A stretch of 64,000 nt of DNA, taken from the NCBI GenBank assembly GCA_037367355.1, contig CM074704.1, forward strand, positions 2,666,001 to 2,730,000, in the 5' to 3' direction. Under the pieces are notes generated by a model. The model made no database searches and was not told the origin of the DNA. It saw only the letters and a list, made by a program, of their open reading frames with translations. Every line of letters begins with the position of its first letter. Positions within the stretch are counted from its first letter, which is position 1. The position numbers and the translations under genes are program-made. The DNA is from Neoscytalidium dimidiatum. Its lineage: Eukaryota; Ascomycota; Dothideomycetes; Botryosphaeriales; Botryosphaeriaceae. Below are positions 10,599-22,449 of the stretch, piece after piece.

Positions 10599-11866
10599 CG
10601 TCGTCTTCGCAGATAAGGAGGGCCGAAACGGTGAAGATAATGATAGACGCTCTGTATAACAAAGCGATCACAGTGTAGTGGGGTCAGCCGTGCATGATCT
10701 CTGAAATTCGGCATCTGCGGAACATGGTTTGACACATTTGGCTCTTACTTTGAGTCTATTCCAGCACCGTGGATGCTGTTGACTTTGCCTACAAGCTCTA
10801 ACTTTTGAGCAATGCATACAATTTTTAGAGTAGGTCCGGTTGAAGTATACTGCAGTCTGAAAAGCGAATCTTGTCAAAACGCGAGTGGCCAGGTGGAGCA
10901 GAATAACCGGGCATTCACGGTTACCAGCAGGCTAAAACCCTCCCCAACGTTAACACTCGGAGATAAGCGTCCATCGGATATGAAAGCTCTTGATCAAAGC
11001 ATCGTGAAAAAATTAGTAAGAGGATCAAACGGATGGAGCATTCTTTTATTGACTTCTAGAGGATCGTATAGAGATAGATGCTCATTCTCAAAAATAAAGG
11101 TGGGGGGGAACGCTCAATGGAGTCACGCGAAGGCCGAAGCCTGAGAATTTATGCTGGATTGACTTTCCGATGTGGTGCAATGGCCAGGCATTAGGCTGCC
11201 GGCTCAGTTAATCTTGTTTCACCAGCTCCGAACGCCAACAGTATCAGAGGCGATTGTGCGTCCTCCAAAAAAGCGGAACCCTGTTCGTAGAAGCTTTATA
11301 CCTGTCTAAGAAATTCCTTCTATCATTTATTACGAGTACAATTGATTCGCCATTACTATAGATGTTGGCTAACGTTTCGCAGTGCGCGTTTGGCAGCTCT
11401 CTTGGAGGGCCAAACAAATTGAATCCTAAGCAGAAAAGGTAATTCAGGAACGACTTAGCTTTCCGTGATTTACCAATGGCGAGGGACGATATAGGCGTAG
11501 TTCGGTTACCATATCTTGGCCTTGACTGTAATAATGACGGAATTATAGATCGTACTTTATCTCACATATGGCGCAATGGAAGACTAGCATTATTATGGAC
11601 CACATCTGATGGAACAGGCCGGATATCCGATAAGCGAGAATTCTGTCTCATGTCCAAGCTAGGTTTGTCTACGAATGTCGCGCCCTAGAGAGAGCACGAC
11701 AGGCTGCTAAGATGTCTTTCCGTCCGTATTTCATTAATCGATCACGTGCAATTGAGATGACTATTGGATCTGGCCATGACGAAGCGGTTCATGAATGCTG
11801 TTTTAAATATATACTACGTTCATCCCCCAGAAAGAATTATGCACAAGAAATCAAGGAAGATGAGGT
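10599..11866. other. Gene-free stretch
   Basis: No supported gene. An open frame at 11476-11688 on the plus strand (70 codons) has no recognisable motif and no sign of a neighbouring exon, so I leave it unannotated. The right end holds the 3' flank of the secreted HExxH gene. Confidence 0.5.
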
Positions 11867-12818
11867 TTACAAGTTGTACCTCGACTTCAGGTGGCGCCAC
11901 CAGTCCCTGGCCATCCACTGGTCGAACTCGGAGATCTCCATGGACGAGCCCGCAAGCATGATGAAGTTGCTCACGCCGGTCGGGGTCCAGTCGTAGAAGT
12001 CGTCGAGAGCGAAGGTGTGACCGATCTCGTGGAGGAGGATGTGAACGTTCTCGTCGTTCATGGTCTGCAGGAAGTACTCGCTGCCAACGCGCTGGCCCCA
12101 GTCACCACCGGCGCCGCCTTGCATGCCCTCAGTGAGCCACAGAGACATATCTAGATGGCGTCAGCATCACGTCGGTGTTGATCGAGTGTTTTCGGATGCG
12201 AAGCTTACCGTAGTGGCGATCGGCACCAGCCGCGCACTGGCTGTAGTCGCCGTCCTGGTGGAAGAAGCGGCCGCAGCCCTCGTCGCACTGAGGAGCACCC
12301 TCGGAATCGGTGGTGGTGTAGACCTCGATGCCGGCGGTGTCCTCGAGGAGGGACTTGTCCTTGACGGCCCAGCCGACGACCTGAACATCGACGGTGTCGT
12401 ATGGCCAGCCATCGAAGCCGGCGAGGGCGCCGATCCACTTCTGGAAGGACTTCTTGGCGGCGGCCTCGATGCTGGCGCGCTGAGCGGCGGTGACCTTCTG
12501 GGAAGACTCCCAGCGGACGCAGTAGTTGATCTTGCCGTTGTTGGCCATGACCTGGTCGTAGCCGTAGTTCTTGAAGCCGAGGGCGTCACTGTAGGTGCTG
12601 ACTTCGTGCTCCCAGACCTCGTTGAGCGGGGTGACGAGCTCGGAGGGCGGGTTCCACGTGGAGTTGCCCTGGCGCTTGCTCATGGGCTTGACGCTGCGGG
12701 CAAGCACGTTGCGCTCCTCGAAGCGGCAGATGCCATTGTTGGTCTTGACGGGGTGCGCCAGCGCGCCGTCAAGGAGAGGGAGGAGCGAGACAAGAGAAAG
12801 AGCGGCGGTGGTCTTCAT
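11867..12818 (-). CDS. Secreted protein with an HExxH zinc-peptidase motif
   Basis: Two exons, 12209-12818 and 11867-12150, are joined by a 58-bp phase-1 intron to give 297 residues. A signal peptide (MKTTAALSLVSLLPLLDGALA) is followed by a short pro-region ending at a Kex2-like KR (residues 48-49). The mature part carries CDEGCGRFFHQDGDYSQC, rich in disulfide candidates, and near the C-terminus HEIGHTFALDDFYDW (HEIGH at 244-248). The HExxH helix with nearby aspartates is what a zinc-dependent peptidase shows. The third ligand could be one of D253, D254 or D257, but the spacing fits neither the metzincin HExxHxxGxxH nor, clearly, the aspzincin pattern. I know similar fungal secreted proteins only as uncharacterised, so catalysis is inferred from the motif. 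A TATA box lies about 100 bases upstream of the ATG. Confidence 0.82.
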
Positions 12819-12916
12819 GGTGGAAGATGGAGGGTGAACACAGAAAAAGAATGGAGGGGTTGGAAGTTATGGTCAACAGACTTCTGATCCATTTAGCGCA
12901 GAGGAGCTGGGCGGTC

Positions 12917-12922
12917 TATATA
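12917..12922 (-). promoter_or_regulatory. TATA box of the secreted HExxH gene
   Basis: TATATA, read on the minus strand, is about 100 bases before the ATG at 12818, a normal distance for a filamentous fungus. Confidence 0.5.
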
Positions 12923-14108
12923 CAAGTGACAGAAGCAAGGGGAGCAGCGGCGGCCGTCAACGGAGGGCTATGCGAGAGTGCATTGGAGTTCGTGAACATG
13001 AAATGCCAACACCATAAGCGACGGCCCTCTAAACAGATGAGGAAATGGGTGGCTGGGCAGCGGTCTCTACGCAGGCTTGGCTAATATAAGCGACGAATTA
13101 GACGAGGGCATCGGCGGATAGGAGGAGCAAGTGGGCCGGCGGCGCGAAACGGGATGAGTTTGAAACGCCAAGCTTTGTTCGCAAACGCTGGAAGCGTGAG
13201 AGAAGGGGCAGGCGAGAACGGGAGACGCGGGCTCGCGTCTGACAGCTGGCGGCCCGTCCTGTGGTGGCCACCGACTGAAAGGGAGATAGCACCGGCGAGC
13301 AGAAGCCGAAAGGGTCGAGGTGGTGTCGCATCATCTCCTCGTTGACCTTGGCGCGGGGAAATGCCGGCCTCGAATGAGGATCAAGCACTTCATCCTCATA
13401 CGAGACGCTCGGGTTGTCGCGACTACCGGGCGGGGCGTTCTGAAAATGGAGCCTGGTGGGCTGCTCTCTATTTTGTGGCTGACCCTATTGATCACTTCTT
13501 CGTTGGTGAGTGTGCGGACTCGTCGACTACGGGGTTGGCCGCGGAGCAGCTTGCTTACCCCTTGCGGAAAGCTAAGCGAAGAGTTCACAGGAAGGGAGGC
13601 CCGTGAGCTGTACTCGAAGAACAGCATTGTAGAATTGCAGGCAGAATAGCCCATTCAGTCGTATAGAGAATACGAGCGCGTGTGCTGCAGCTTCTCGGAG
13701 CAAGATTCCGACGGAATCTGGACGGAATCTAGGGGCCACGATGCTTCTGCCGTATCGACATATACCGGTATGCGAGCTGATTCCGACGCGGGTTGCTCAA
13801 CCACAGTATCAGCTGCCGCTGGACCTCGCTGCTACAGCATGGTGCGTGTGTGTGTGGTGCCTGGAGACGGGAGGTGTGTGTGAATAAGGTTACTCGAAGG
13901 TGACCGCCCACCGGAGCTTATTCCTTCGGTACATACATAGTACGTACCACCTACAAGCACATTGTCGGCCCGCAGGCTCCGAAGCATGACGTAGTGAACC
14001 GACGGTTCTGGCACGCATTGCCTTTGCCTTGGCTGTCTGGTCTCAGGCCTCTCGCTCTCGCACATCTTCCACGTTCCTTTCTGCCAGCAGCACTCAGGCC
14101 CCCCCTCA
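12923..14108. other. Gene-free stretch between divergent genes
   Basis: Open frames here are random-looking and on both strands; none shows a domain, signal peptide or plausible splice partner. It contains the divergent promoters of the secreted HExxH gene and the gene at 14109. Confidence 0.5.
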
Positions 14109-15101
14109 ATGAACGACTACGAGGCCCGCCGCCTGGCCAACATAAAGAGAAATCAGGCCCTCGTCCAAGAGCTTGGCCTCGACAATCACGACGCCGCGCC
14201 TGTCACATCGCGGAAACAAAACAACCGCCCGCCGAAACGCAAGAAGCTCGAGCCCAGCGCGCCCACCCGCTCCTCTGCCCGCATCGCCAGTGCAGGGGCG
14301 CGCCCGTTTTACGACGACGATGCGACCGACCCAGACGGCGCTCAATTGAGCAAATCCGCCCGCAAGGACCGCGCCAGCGTTCCTCGACCCGCCCCTCCCC
14401 CCTCAAACGCTCCCTCCTCCTCCTCCTCCTCCTCCTCACTTCCACCCGCCGACGTCGACTCCGTCCGCGCAGGCTGGACCTCCTGGACCCCCGTCGCTCC
14501 GCCGCCCTCCCGCGATGCGCACGGCACCTTCCACTTCGCCTCGCATCCCGACTTCACGCCGAACAAGTCGCCCGAGGAGATCCTGCGCGAGGGCTGCTTC
14601 GGCGGCAGCTACTGGCGCCCGCTCTACTCCAGCGCCCTCGCCACCACCGTGCGCGACGACTGGCGCGAGCTGCCGCCCGCCTGGACCGCCGCGCTCGACA
14701 CCGCCCGCTTCCTGACGAGCGGGACGTACGACCCCGCCGTCAACAAGTACGGCGTGGCGTGCGGCCAGAGCATCGAGGAGTGGGAGGCCGCCGGCTGGAT
14801 CGCCCCCGAGCACGATGTGCGCGGCTGGTTCCAGTGGTACTGCCGCTTCTGGATGGGCCGGCGCTGCGGCGACGACGACCGCCAGGTCGGCCGGTGGAAG
14901 AGGTGCGTTGGCGATACCGGGAGGTGGCGGCGGACGCTGCTGAAGAAGTACGTCGCTCTCGGCATACGCAGCGTCTTTGACGACGGAGACGATGACGAGG
15001 CGCGAGCCGATGTCAGCCCCGTGGTCCACCAGACCTGCCATCACTGGGCCTACGAAGTCCGCCAGGAAGCGCTGGACAGGTTCTGGGCCGAAGGACGCTG
15101 A
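14109..15101 (+). CDS. Conserved eukaryotic protein of unknown function
   Basis: Single-exon gene of 330 residues. The N-terminus (MNDYEARRLANIKRNQALVQ, then ELGLD) is a short charged helix, followed by a basic, disordered stretch with PPKRKKLE, a likely nuclear signal, and a run of eight or more serines. The C-terminal 190 residues form a Trp/Arg-rich globular block: SPEEILREGCFGGSYWRPLY, SGTYDPAVNKYGVACGQSIE, GWFQWYCRFWMGRRCGDDDR, GRWRRTLLKKY and SPVVHQTCHHWAYEV. I recall this GCFGG.Y.RP(I/L)YS...YGV..G.S...W...GW......GWFQWYCRFF pattern from uncharacterised proteins of fungi, algae and other protists. A nucleic-acid role is only a guess from the basic tail. Its stop is 26 bases from the stop of the convergent permease gene. 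Confidence 0.85.
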   Translation: MNDYEARRLANIKRNQALVQELGLDNHDAAPVTSRKQNNRPPKRKKLEPSAPTRSSARIASAGARPFYDDDATDPDGAQLSKSARKDRASVPRPAPPPSNAPSSSSSSSSLPPADVDSVRAGWTSWTPVAPPPSRDAHGTFHFASHPDFTPNKSPEEILREGCFGGSYWRPLYSSALATTVRDDWRELPPAWTAALDTARFLTSGTYDPAVNKYGVACGQSIEEWEAAGWIAPEHDVRGWFQWYCRFWMGRRCGDDDRQVGRWKRCVGDTGRWRRTLLKKYVALGIRSVFDDGDDDEARADVSPVVHQTCHHWAYEVRQEALDRFWAEGR

Positions 15102-15127
15102 CGGCCCTACACCAGCGCTGGCCCTTG

Positions 15128-16837
15128 TCAGAGAGAATACCTGAAATACGGATTCTCCTTGTCTGTAAGATCGAGAAACTCCTGCCCGGAAGCTTGCGGC
15201 GCCAACGATGCGACGAGCTCGCCCCTCTTCGCGTTTTCGCGCTTGTTCACTGCATGCAGTGAAAGACAGCAGCGGAGCGCCGCGAACCACTGCGCAACGA
15301 TGTTGATCTTCGCGGTCGTATACGCCGGACCATCACGGAACGTCTGAGGGCCAATCAGAAAACCTGCGGCGCGATTTATGCCATCAGCAGCTCCTCTTGC
15401 AGGACGCAAGGTCACATTCGGTGCTTACCGACGCAGTACCCAACGAGTGCCACGGCGTTCACCGTCGTCTTCTTGGTGTGGCCTGCAGCATTGCTCGAAA
15501 TGGTGCTCAGCACCAAGATGGTTGCGGTCGCCGAGTTGCCAATCGTAATGTAGTATCCAATGATCTGCCCAATGGTGTGTGCGGTCGGACCGTCGCGGGC
15601 TAGGCCGGCCATGAGAGAGATTCCAAACAGGCTGAGACACATTGCTGCTACGGCGGACAGCATTCGGTAGCCGGTCCGCTGCGCCATGTACGGGAATCCC
15701 AGATTGCACACCACCTGCACTATGCCGGCAGGCATGGTGATGAGGAAGGTTGTATTTGCATCGAAGCCCATTCCGCCGATGAGCTGGGTGAAAAAGACGG
15801 TTATACCTCCGCACGGAATGTCCACGGTGACCAAGAAGAGAAATATTAGATATGTCTGCATACTGTTAGCATCTAATCTTCGGCCCACTTCTTCAATCAA
15901 AAGAAATTACTCACGCGGATATCCGTGAATGCCTCTCTGAACTGATACCACTTAAAGACCCTGCTTCCCACGCCTTGTTGATTACCTCGCAGTCGTTCAA
16001 TAGCGATGTGCCGTTCTTCTTCACTCAACCACGGCGCAGAAATCGGAGATTCAGGCACGAACTGGTATAACGCAACCCCGTAAACGCTTGTCGTCAGTCC
16101 GGTGATTAGGAACAGAGCCTTCCAGGCGGAAAATGAAATATGCGAATTCTCCTCGAGTCCACGAGAAACGCCATAGGCCAAGGCACCACCAACAATCTGC
16201 GCTACGCCGTTGAAGCAGAACCATATGCCCGTCCTGAAAGCTTGTTCGGAGCCGCGATACCACTTGGAAGTGATGAGGACAAACCCTGACGCGAGTTAAC
16301 CTAATACGCACGGCGTTCACTGGCACCGATATGTATTGACAAACCTGCTGTAACAGCTCCTTCAAGTGCTCCCAAAAAGAAGCGCACCGCCATGATTCCG
16401 GCAAAATCCTTAGTTCCAGCCGTCGCTGCGAGTATCACTCCCCAGACCACAACCGATACAGCCACGTACCTTGCCACCGGAAAGCGTTGCATCAGCCTGT
16501 TGTGTGGGTACTCCAGCGCTAGATATCCAATGTAGAAGACACTCCCCGTCCAAGAATATTCAGCCGCCGTCATCCCGGAGTCTTTGATTATGCCCATGCT
16601 CGATGCGTAGCTCAGCGTCGTCTTGTCAAGATACTGCAGGAGGTACAGCCCACACATCCATGGTAGCAAGTTTCGATCGATCTTCCTCCTCACAAGACGG
16701 TCGGCTCCTTCATCGATCGGTATTGCGGTTGCTTGGGCGGCAAAGGAGAGGGCGGCATCGGCTTCGCCTTTGGCCGTGGGTAGGGGGTACGCCTCTTTGA
16801 GAGAAGGCGACGGCTCTTTTCCAACTGCCGAGTTCAT
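15128..16837 (-). CDS. MFS permease, DAL5-type (anion:cation symporter family)
   Basis: Four exons, 16345-16837, 15915-16285, 15429-15855 and 15128-15363, with introns of 59-65 bp give 508 residues. A cytosolic head is followed by VRRKIDRNLLPWMCGLYLLQ, the typical first helix, then LDKTTLSYASSMGI, YPHNRLMQRFPVARY, RFFLGALEGAVTAGFVLITS and FVPESPISAPWLSEEERHIA. The second half has DIPCGGITVFFTQLIGGMGF and FLIGPQTFRDGPAY, and it ends in LTDKENPYFRYSL, a tail common to this family. These are marks of the Dal5/allantoate permease group (ACS family), which imports organic anions, vitamins or small peptides with protons across the plasma membrane. The substrate cannot be assigned. It converges on the gene ending at 15101 with almost no spacer. 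Confidence 0.92.
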
Positions 16838-18958
16838 TTTAAATAGTGCAAGATGCGCTAGGATTCGTTGTGAGCTTGTTCGTATTCTTCTTTAAGACGT
16901 TTTGCGGATCGCACAGACAAGATAAAGCATCGCATGCCTTTATCCAGGACACCCCGTCTTTGGTGCTGCTCCAGACGTTATACCAGTCAGTTATCACATT
17001 TCCCCGCAGATATAGAGAAGCATAGTTGCCGGGATTTTCTAGGAAACGGTCAGCATTCATTGATATGTCTTTTTCGGCTTCGACAATCCGCTGCCGACCA
17101 CACCGGAAAACTTGAAGGCTATTGACACATATTAATTCCGGCCCACACACATGCCTGTTTTCTTTTTCTACTCGCTCCATTTTCCCTAGTTACAGTCCAC
17201 GCGTAACCGATCTGCCAAAGCGAGATACCCCACTCCCGAACATAGATAACAAATCCCCGACAGCAGGCGGAGAACCGCGTCTCGACCCACGTAATACACG
17301 CAGGATGACATCAATCCTTTGCAAGATGACTTTCGCAACGAAAGACTCCAGAATACCCCCGCAATAAACTCAGAGATCCACCTTGACCAGAACGTAAGGT
17401 AGCATACCGTCCACACTTCCATATTCTGAGCTACTCAAAACTTGACGCAGATTCGTATAGTAAAATCTCTGCCATAAGGATAGACGCACCCACAGCTACG
17501 TATGCTTGAAAAATTATTCTTCAGAGCTTACAAGAGCTCTGCCGGTCCACCACGCTTTCCTTTGGAAACTCCATGACCACCACCGGTACTCTGAATGACA
17601 AATCGTCAAGAATGTTGCTTACGACACTTCGACGCCCGTTGTTATAGAGGACAGTCATTCCAATGTGCCGAAATACAATACAAATGGAAAATTACACCAC
17701 CACTCACGACGCCCGCTTCTCAGTTCCCACAAGTACATCGTGTAGGGTGGAATGTCACTTTCAAGAGCACTGTACGCATGGGAACTCGTCGCTGTTAGGC
17801 GCTGAGCACGGTAGCGAGGCTTGAGGGGCGGGCCGCGCCGCGCCGATGTGAATCGAATCAAGTCCTTCTCATACGGGTACTAAGAGAGCGGGTACAAGCC
17901 TGCGAAAGTCATTAACGCCTCATCACTTCGATAGCAGATTAATGCCGTCTAGTGCTGAGTTTCTTCTTGCCACACAGGGATATGGATTGCCGTGAGCAAG
18001 AAATCTCTTTGGCCTCTTACTCGAAACAAGCAATGATGACAGCTTCTACCGGTGTGTTTTTAAAATAAGCTCAACAGCCCAGTAACTGGTTTCTTTTCTT
18101 AGAACAGTGACTCAAGGCATGACGTAGCGAGATTTACATAAAAGAATTACATTTGTGGGTCGTTTTCGCTCCTCGTAAGAACTCCGGAGTGACGAAGAGG
18201 TGACTTCTGTTCGAAGACGTGTTGAATAATATATCATCACAAAAATTCAAAGAAAGAGGCCGGCTTGAGCCCTTTCTCCCTCTGGTGTCGAGCACGGGCA
18301 GAAAACCAGGAACACGACTGATTGTAGTGTCGAGTACTCGAACGCTCTGATGTCAATCAGCATAACTCTATTCAATGATGTCCCGTTGCGAAGCCTACTG
18401 TAGTGTTCGCATATTGCATGAAGTAGTCTGACCGTTATAATCACAAAACAGGAATTCTTGACAAGCTGTTACGTTAACTCAGGAGAAGGCGAAGACGCCA
18501 CTCAGATATACCTGTTTGAAGGGGGCATTCTTAGAACGGGGAGGTAATCACTTGCTCCGACCCCACTGATCCCCACCATCAGCCTATCAAACTGTGAAAT
18601 AAAAACATTCTCAATCCTGGGTATGGCGTTAGCGATTTCCACATTTGGCTGTGGGAGCGCTATTTTAAGATTTTAGCATCGAACACGGGAAAGAAAGTTC
18701 GTCGAAATCACGAACCCCACGAATGATACTGCATCCGACAATTAGGATGATCGTGATGAACTTCTGTTTCAGACAAGCGGGGAAATGACGGGCTAAATAA
18801 TCCTTCAATATCCTCGCCTGGAGGAACCGGACGGAAAGGCGTTTGGCGATATACCTTTAAGAAGATCCCTCTATCCGCACCGCCTCTTCCTTCCGCAATG
18901 TCTTAGGAAGTGACGACAACAGGTCGCAACGAGACAAAGGACATTATATCCTGGCATC
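16838..18958. other. Gene-free stretch of 2.1 kb
   Basis: No supported gene. It is the upstream region of both the DAL5-type permease and the M13 peptidase. Open frames are under 115 codons and lack family features. Confidence 0.5.
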
Positions 18959-21555
18959 ATGCCACAGACTGTCACGTCAACCATTCTCAAATCCCTCTTC
19001 TTCTTTATAATTACCATGTTCATAATTTGCGAGAGTGTGCTGTGTAAGTTCTATGCCAGGTTTCGCGTGACGTTGTATTCATACCGAAAAAGGGGTTTCC
19101 AATGCGCAGGCGTCAACTTCGAATGCTTTCAAGCTGTCGGCCGCAGGTGACAAACGCACGCTTGAAACTCGTGGCCAGGAGAAAGACAACGTATGCACGA
19201 CCAAAGCATGCTACAATTGGGCGGCGTTTCTGAAAAGCACCTTGACAAAGAACTACACGAAGATTGACCCGTGTACTAATTTTGCCACCTACGCCTGTGC
19301 AGGCTGGAAGGATACCCACGGGCTCGAGCCGGACGAAACCCGTAAGAATCCTCGTCGTGTGGCCCTTGTAGTATCTCAACACTTAACATAATACATGGAA
19401 CACAGAGAGGAGTACCGGTTCCGATGTTGAAGACGAGACTCACGAGCTTCTTCGCCGCGTGATTGAGAGCGCCTATGAGGACAAAGGTTATGACAAACTG
19501 GGTCCATACACTGGAGAGAATGCGACCTACGACAGAGAGAACTTTGAGAAGATGAAGGCTGCATATAACGCTTGCATGGACCGGGATTCAATCAAGAAAG
19601 CCGGCATCAAACCGCTGAAAGAGCTTGTGTCACAGCTACCTGGGCCGGAGACATTTGGCGATTCGGAGGGCCTGACGAATGCTATCGTTTGGTCAATGAA
19701 ACAGAATGCCGCAGGACTAGTCGATTCCTATGCGTTTGTAAGCACTATCAATCATATTTTGGCTCCTGCAACTGATATCCGTGGTTATATTAGTCAGACT
19801 CGAAAAACCCGGATGTCGTTGCAGTGTGGATCACATCGGGTACTTACATGCTGCCAAGCAAAGAATACTACGACGACAATGACACAATGAAGAACTATAC
19901 CAGAGCAATGAGCGGCATGTTTTCAGTAGTGTTAGGTGGCGAGTCCGAGGACTATCGGGAAATTGCGGGAAATGTAATTGACCTGGAAGCTCAGATTGCC
20001 CGGGCAGACCGGACCCCAGAGCAGAAGTCGGATGTGACGGTGAGAACCTTCGGCCTAGAGCAGATAGTCCGGTTCTGACCAAGAGTAGTATTCGTATAAC
20101 CCGATATCGCTTTTCGAGGCTGACGAACTTGCTCCAAACATTTCGTTCACAAAAATCATCGAAGCACTCGTCCCGCAGGGCTACAAGACAGACATGGTCG
20201 TCAACGACTCACCACATTATTTCCCAAAGCTTACTACAATCATGCAAAACACGACCGTGGAGGTCATTCATGCATACTTCCAATGGGAGGTGATACAAAC
20301 TTGGGCATACCGTATCCACGAAGACTTCCGCAAGCCTCTGAAGGATTTCAACGAGTGGCTTGATGGCTTAGACCCGAATTCCCAGAAAAGAGATGGAAAA
20401 CATGTTTGGACGAGATTGATAACAACCTCGGGTGGATTGAGAGTTCCTTTTATGTCCGATATCGTTTCAAAGAAACGGCAAAGAGAACGGGCGAGGAAAT
20501 ATATGAAGATTTAAGAGACGTTTTCAACAGCAGGCTGAACAATGGATATGATTGGATCGGAGAGTCTTCGAAAGAAGCGGCGAAAGAGAAAAGTAAGATC
20601 GACTGGTTCCCGTGAGCTACTAATAGAGGTATACCATTAACGGGGAGCTTGCAGTCGCAAATATGGTAGCGATGATTGGATATCCGACCAAATCCCCCAA
20701 TGTTTTCGATCCAGGAATGCTCAGGCAACACTATGGACCGGTTGACGTTGTGAACGACAGCTATTGGGAGAATGGAATAGCATTCAATAAATTCAACATC
20801 GAATGGTCATGGAGCACTCTTTTGAAGCCTGCGGACAGATTCGAATGGTATGACGGATACACAGTACCTACGGTGAGCAGTAATCGAAACGCTGGAAATC
20901 TGGGTCGTTACATCTAACGAACCACAAGGAGAACGCACAATATTCACCATGGACGAATACGCTGGCCATAACTGCCGGGAGTATGCAGTTCCCCTACTTC
21001 GGTTCCGAGCTTCCCGACCACATAAACTACGGTGCAACTGGCGCGACGATCGGCCACGAGATGACACATGGGTTCGACAACGACGGCCGGGAATACGACG
21101 CGCGAGGCGCCTACAATAACTGGTGGGATAATGCGACGCGTGCCAACTTCGACAAGCGGGCTCAATGCTTTGTGAATCAATTCTCAAAGTATACTGTGCT
21201 CGGTAGCGACGGAGAGGTGACGCACGTCAACGGCGAGCGTACGCTGACGGAAAACATCGCGGACGCGGGAGGCCTGTCCCTGGGGTACGAGGCATGGCAG
21301 AAGCGATCGGCTGGAGACAAAGGCAATAACAAGCTGCTACCGGGCATGGAAGAGTTTACGCCGGACCAGATCTTCTTCTTGGCGTTTACGTCGAATTGGT
21401 GCTACAACGTGCTGCCGGAGCAGTTGGTGGAGTGGGCGAGGACGGACGAACACGCCCCGCCGGAGTACAGGATTATTGGCCCAATGGAAAACTCGCGGGG
21501 CTTCAAAAAGGCGTTCAATTGTCCGGTCCAGGAACCGACGTGCGAGTTGTGGTGA
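18959..21555 (+). CDS. M13-family (neprilysin-like) zinc metallopeptidase with one frameshift
   Basis: Seven exons fit: 18959-19043, 19147-19341, 19406-19737, 19794-20039, 20089-20592, 20655-20872 and 20929-21555. The first exon is a signal anchor or peptide. Then come VCTTKACYNWAAF, IDPCTNFATYACAGW, ENIADAGG, the zinc site GHEMTHGFDNDGREYDARG, the substrate-binding ENAQYSPWTN (NAxYxP) and the C-terminal CELW. M13 enzymes are secreted or membrane-bound and cut small peptides. Near 20371-20385 the reading must change frame: LDGLDP runs in one frame and PEKRWKTCLDEIDNNLGW in another, and the summed exon length (2207) is one base short of a multiple of three. With one extra base the product would be 735 residues, normal for the family. 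It is either a recent null allele or a sequencing/assembly slip. The exon 1-2 junction is less certain than the rest. Confidence 0.8.
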
Positions 21556-22449
21556 GAGATGTCTCAGAGGTCGGCAGTGACCCCCGATCAGCTTCGTATT
21601 CTGACACTACTTCTTCGTCTTATCGCACTGTTCACTGCTCTCGAGCGCAAGATTGCTCTCGTAATCGATGTTACCAATCAACTATCTCTCGGTATGGGCT
21701 GTTCTAGAGCCGGCCACATTTTATTTAGCATTCATAATGTACCTATGGAAAGTGTAAGGGTGTAGGCACGGAATGCTCGGATCAATGAAGATTGCGTCCC
21801 CGCTGCGGGATAGGGTGGCCAAGTCTATATGACGGCCTTAGGGCTGCGCATACGAGCCCGAGCAGACCACCATCTGATCCTAGCTCTTGTAATCTGTAGG
21901 GGTTCCCCAAACATGCCAGAGATCGTCAATGTACTTTTATGCACGCATCTTCTATTGGACAGGTATGGCTTAGCCACTAACCTAACATGGGAAATTCTGG
22001 ACGTCGGCAAACGGAGACTTGGGGAAGTCTTGGTACCTACACCGTTAGGAGCTCCCAGGTTACATATCAGACCTCGTTCAATTTCTTGGGTATGCGGCTA
22101 GACTCTTTTTTACTCTATCTCAAGAGAGCGGCATTTTCAATAGCCCTTGAGCATGCGGATCTAAATCACTCGGCAGAGAAAAAGCTACCATGGCTATGGC
22201 AGGATGCAACGTCGTTTAATTCAGCGGCCATTTTCGAAACGGTTTCGAAAACCAGAAGGCATGGTTGGCCATGTACCACCGGGTGTATAGAGGGATCATG
22301 GCTTGGGAGTGGAGGGACCGTCGCTTCCACCGGACAGAGGGGATCGAACGGCTATAAAACGAGACAGTTCTGCTCAAGATGTTTCAAGTTCATCCCATCA
22401 TCCTCATCTTCTGGAAGAACATCTTAACAACCCGACCGTCTTCACAAAC
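21556..22449. other. Gene-free stretch with promoter of the small secreted gene
   Basis: No gene is seen. The right end carries a TATA box and a pyrimidine-rich stretch, normal promoter marks in ascomycetes. Confidence 0.55.
22353..22358 (+). promoter_or_regulatory. TATA box of the small secreted protein gene
   Basis: TATAAA is followed by a CT-rich tract (CATCCCATCATCCTCATCTT) and the ATG at 22450, about 100 bases downstream. Confidence 0.6.

Noticed and set aside
11476..11688. 70-codon plus-strand frame with DCNNDGIIDR
   Set aside because: Resembles FG-GAP repeats only loosely and has no neighbouring repeat or exon.
22335..22362. GATCGAAC as a tRNA T-loop
   Set aside because: Flanking bases do not form a stem; the site is a TATA-box promoter.
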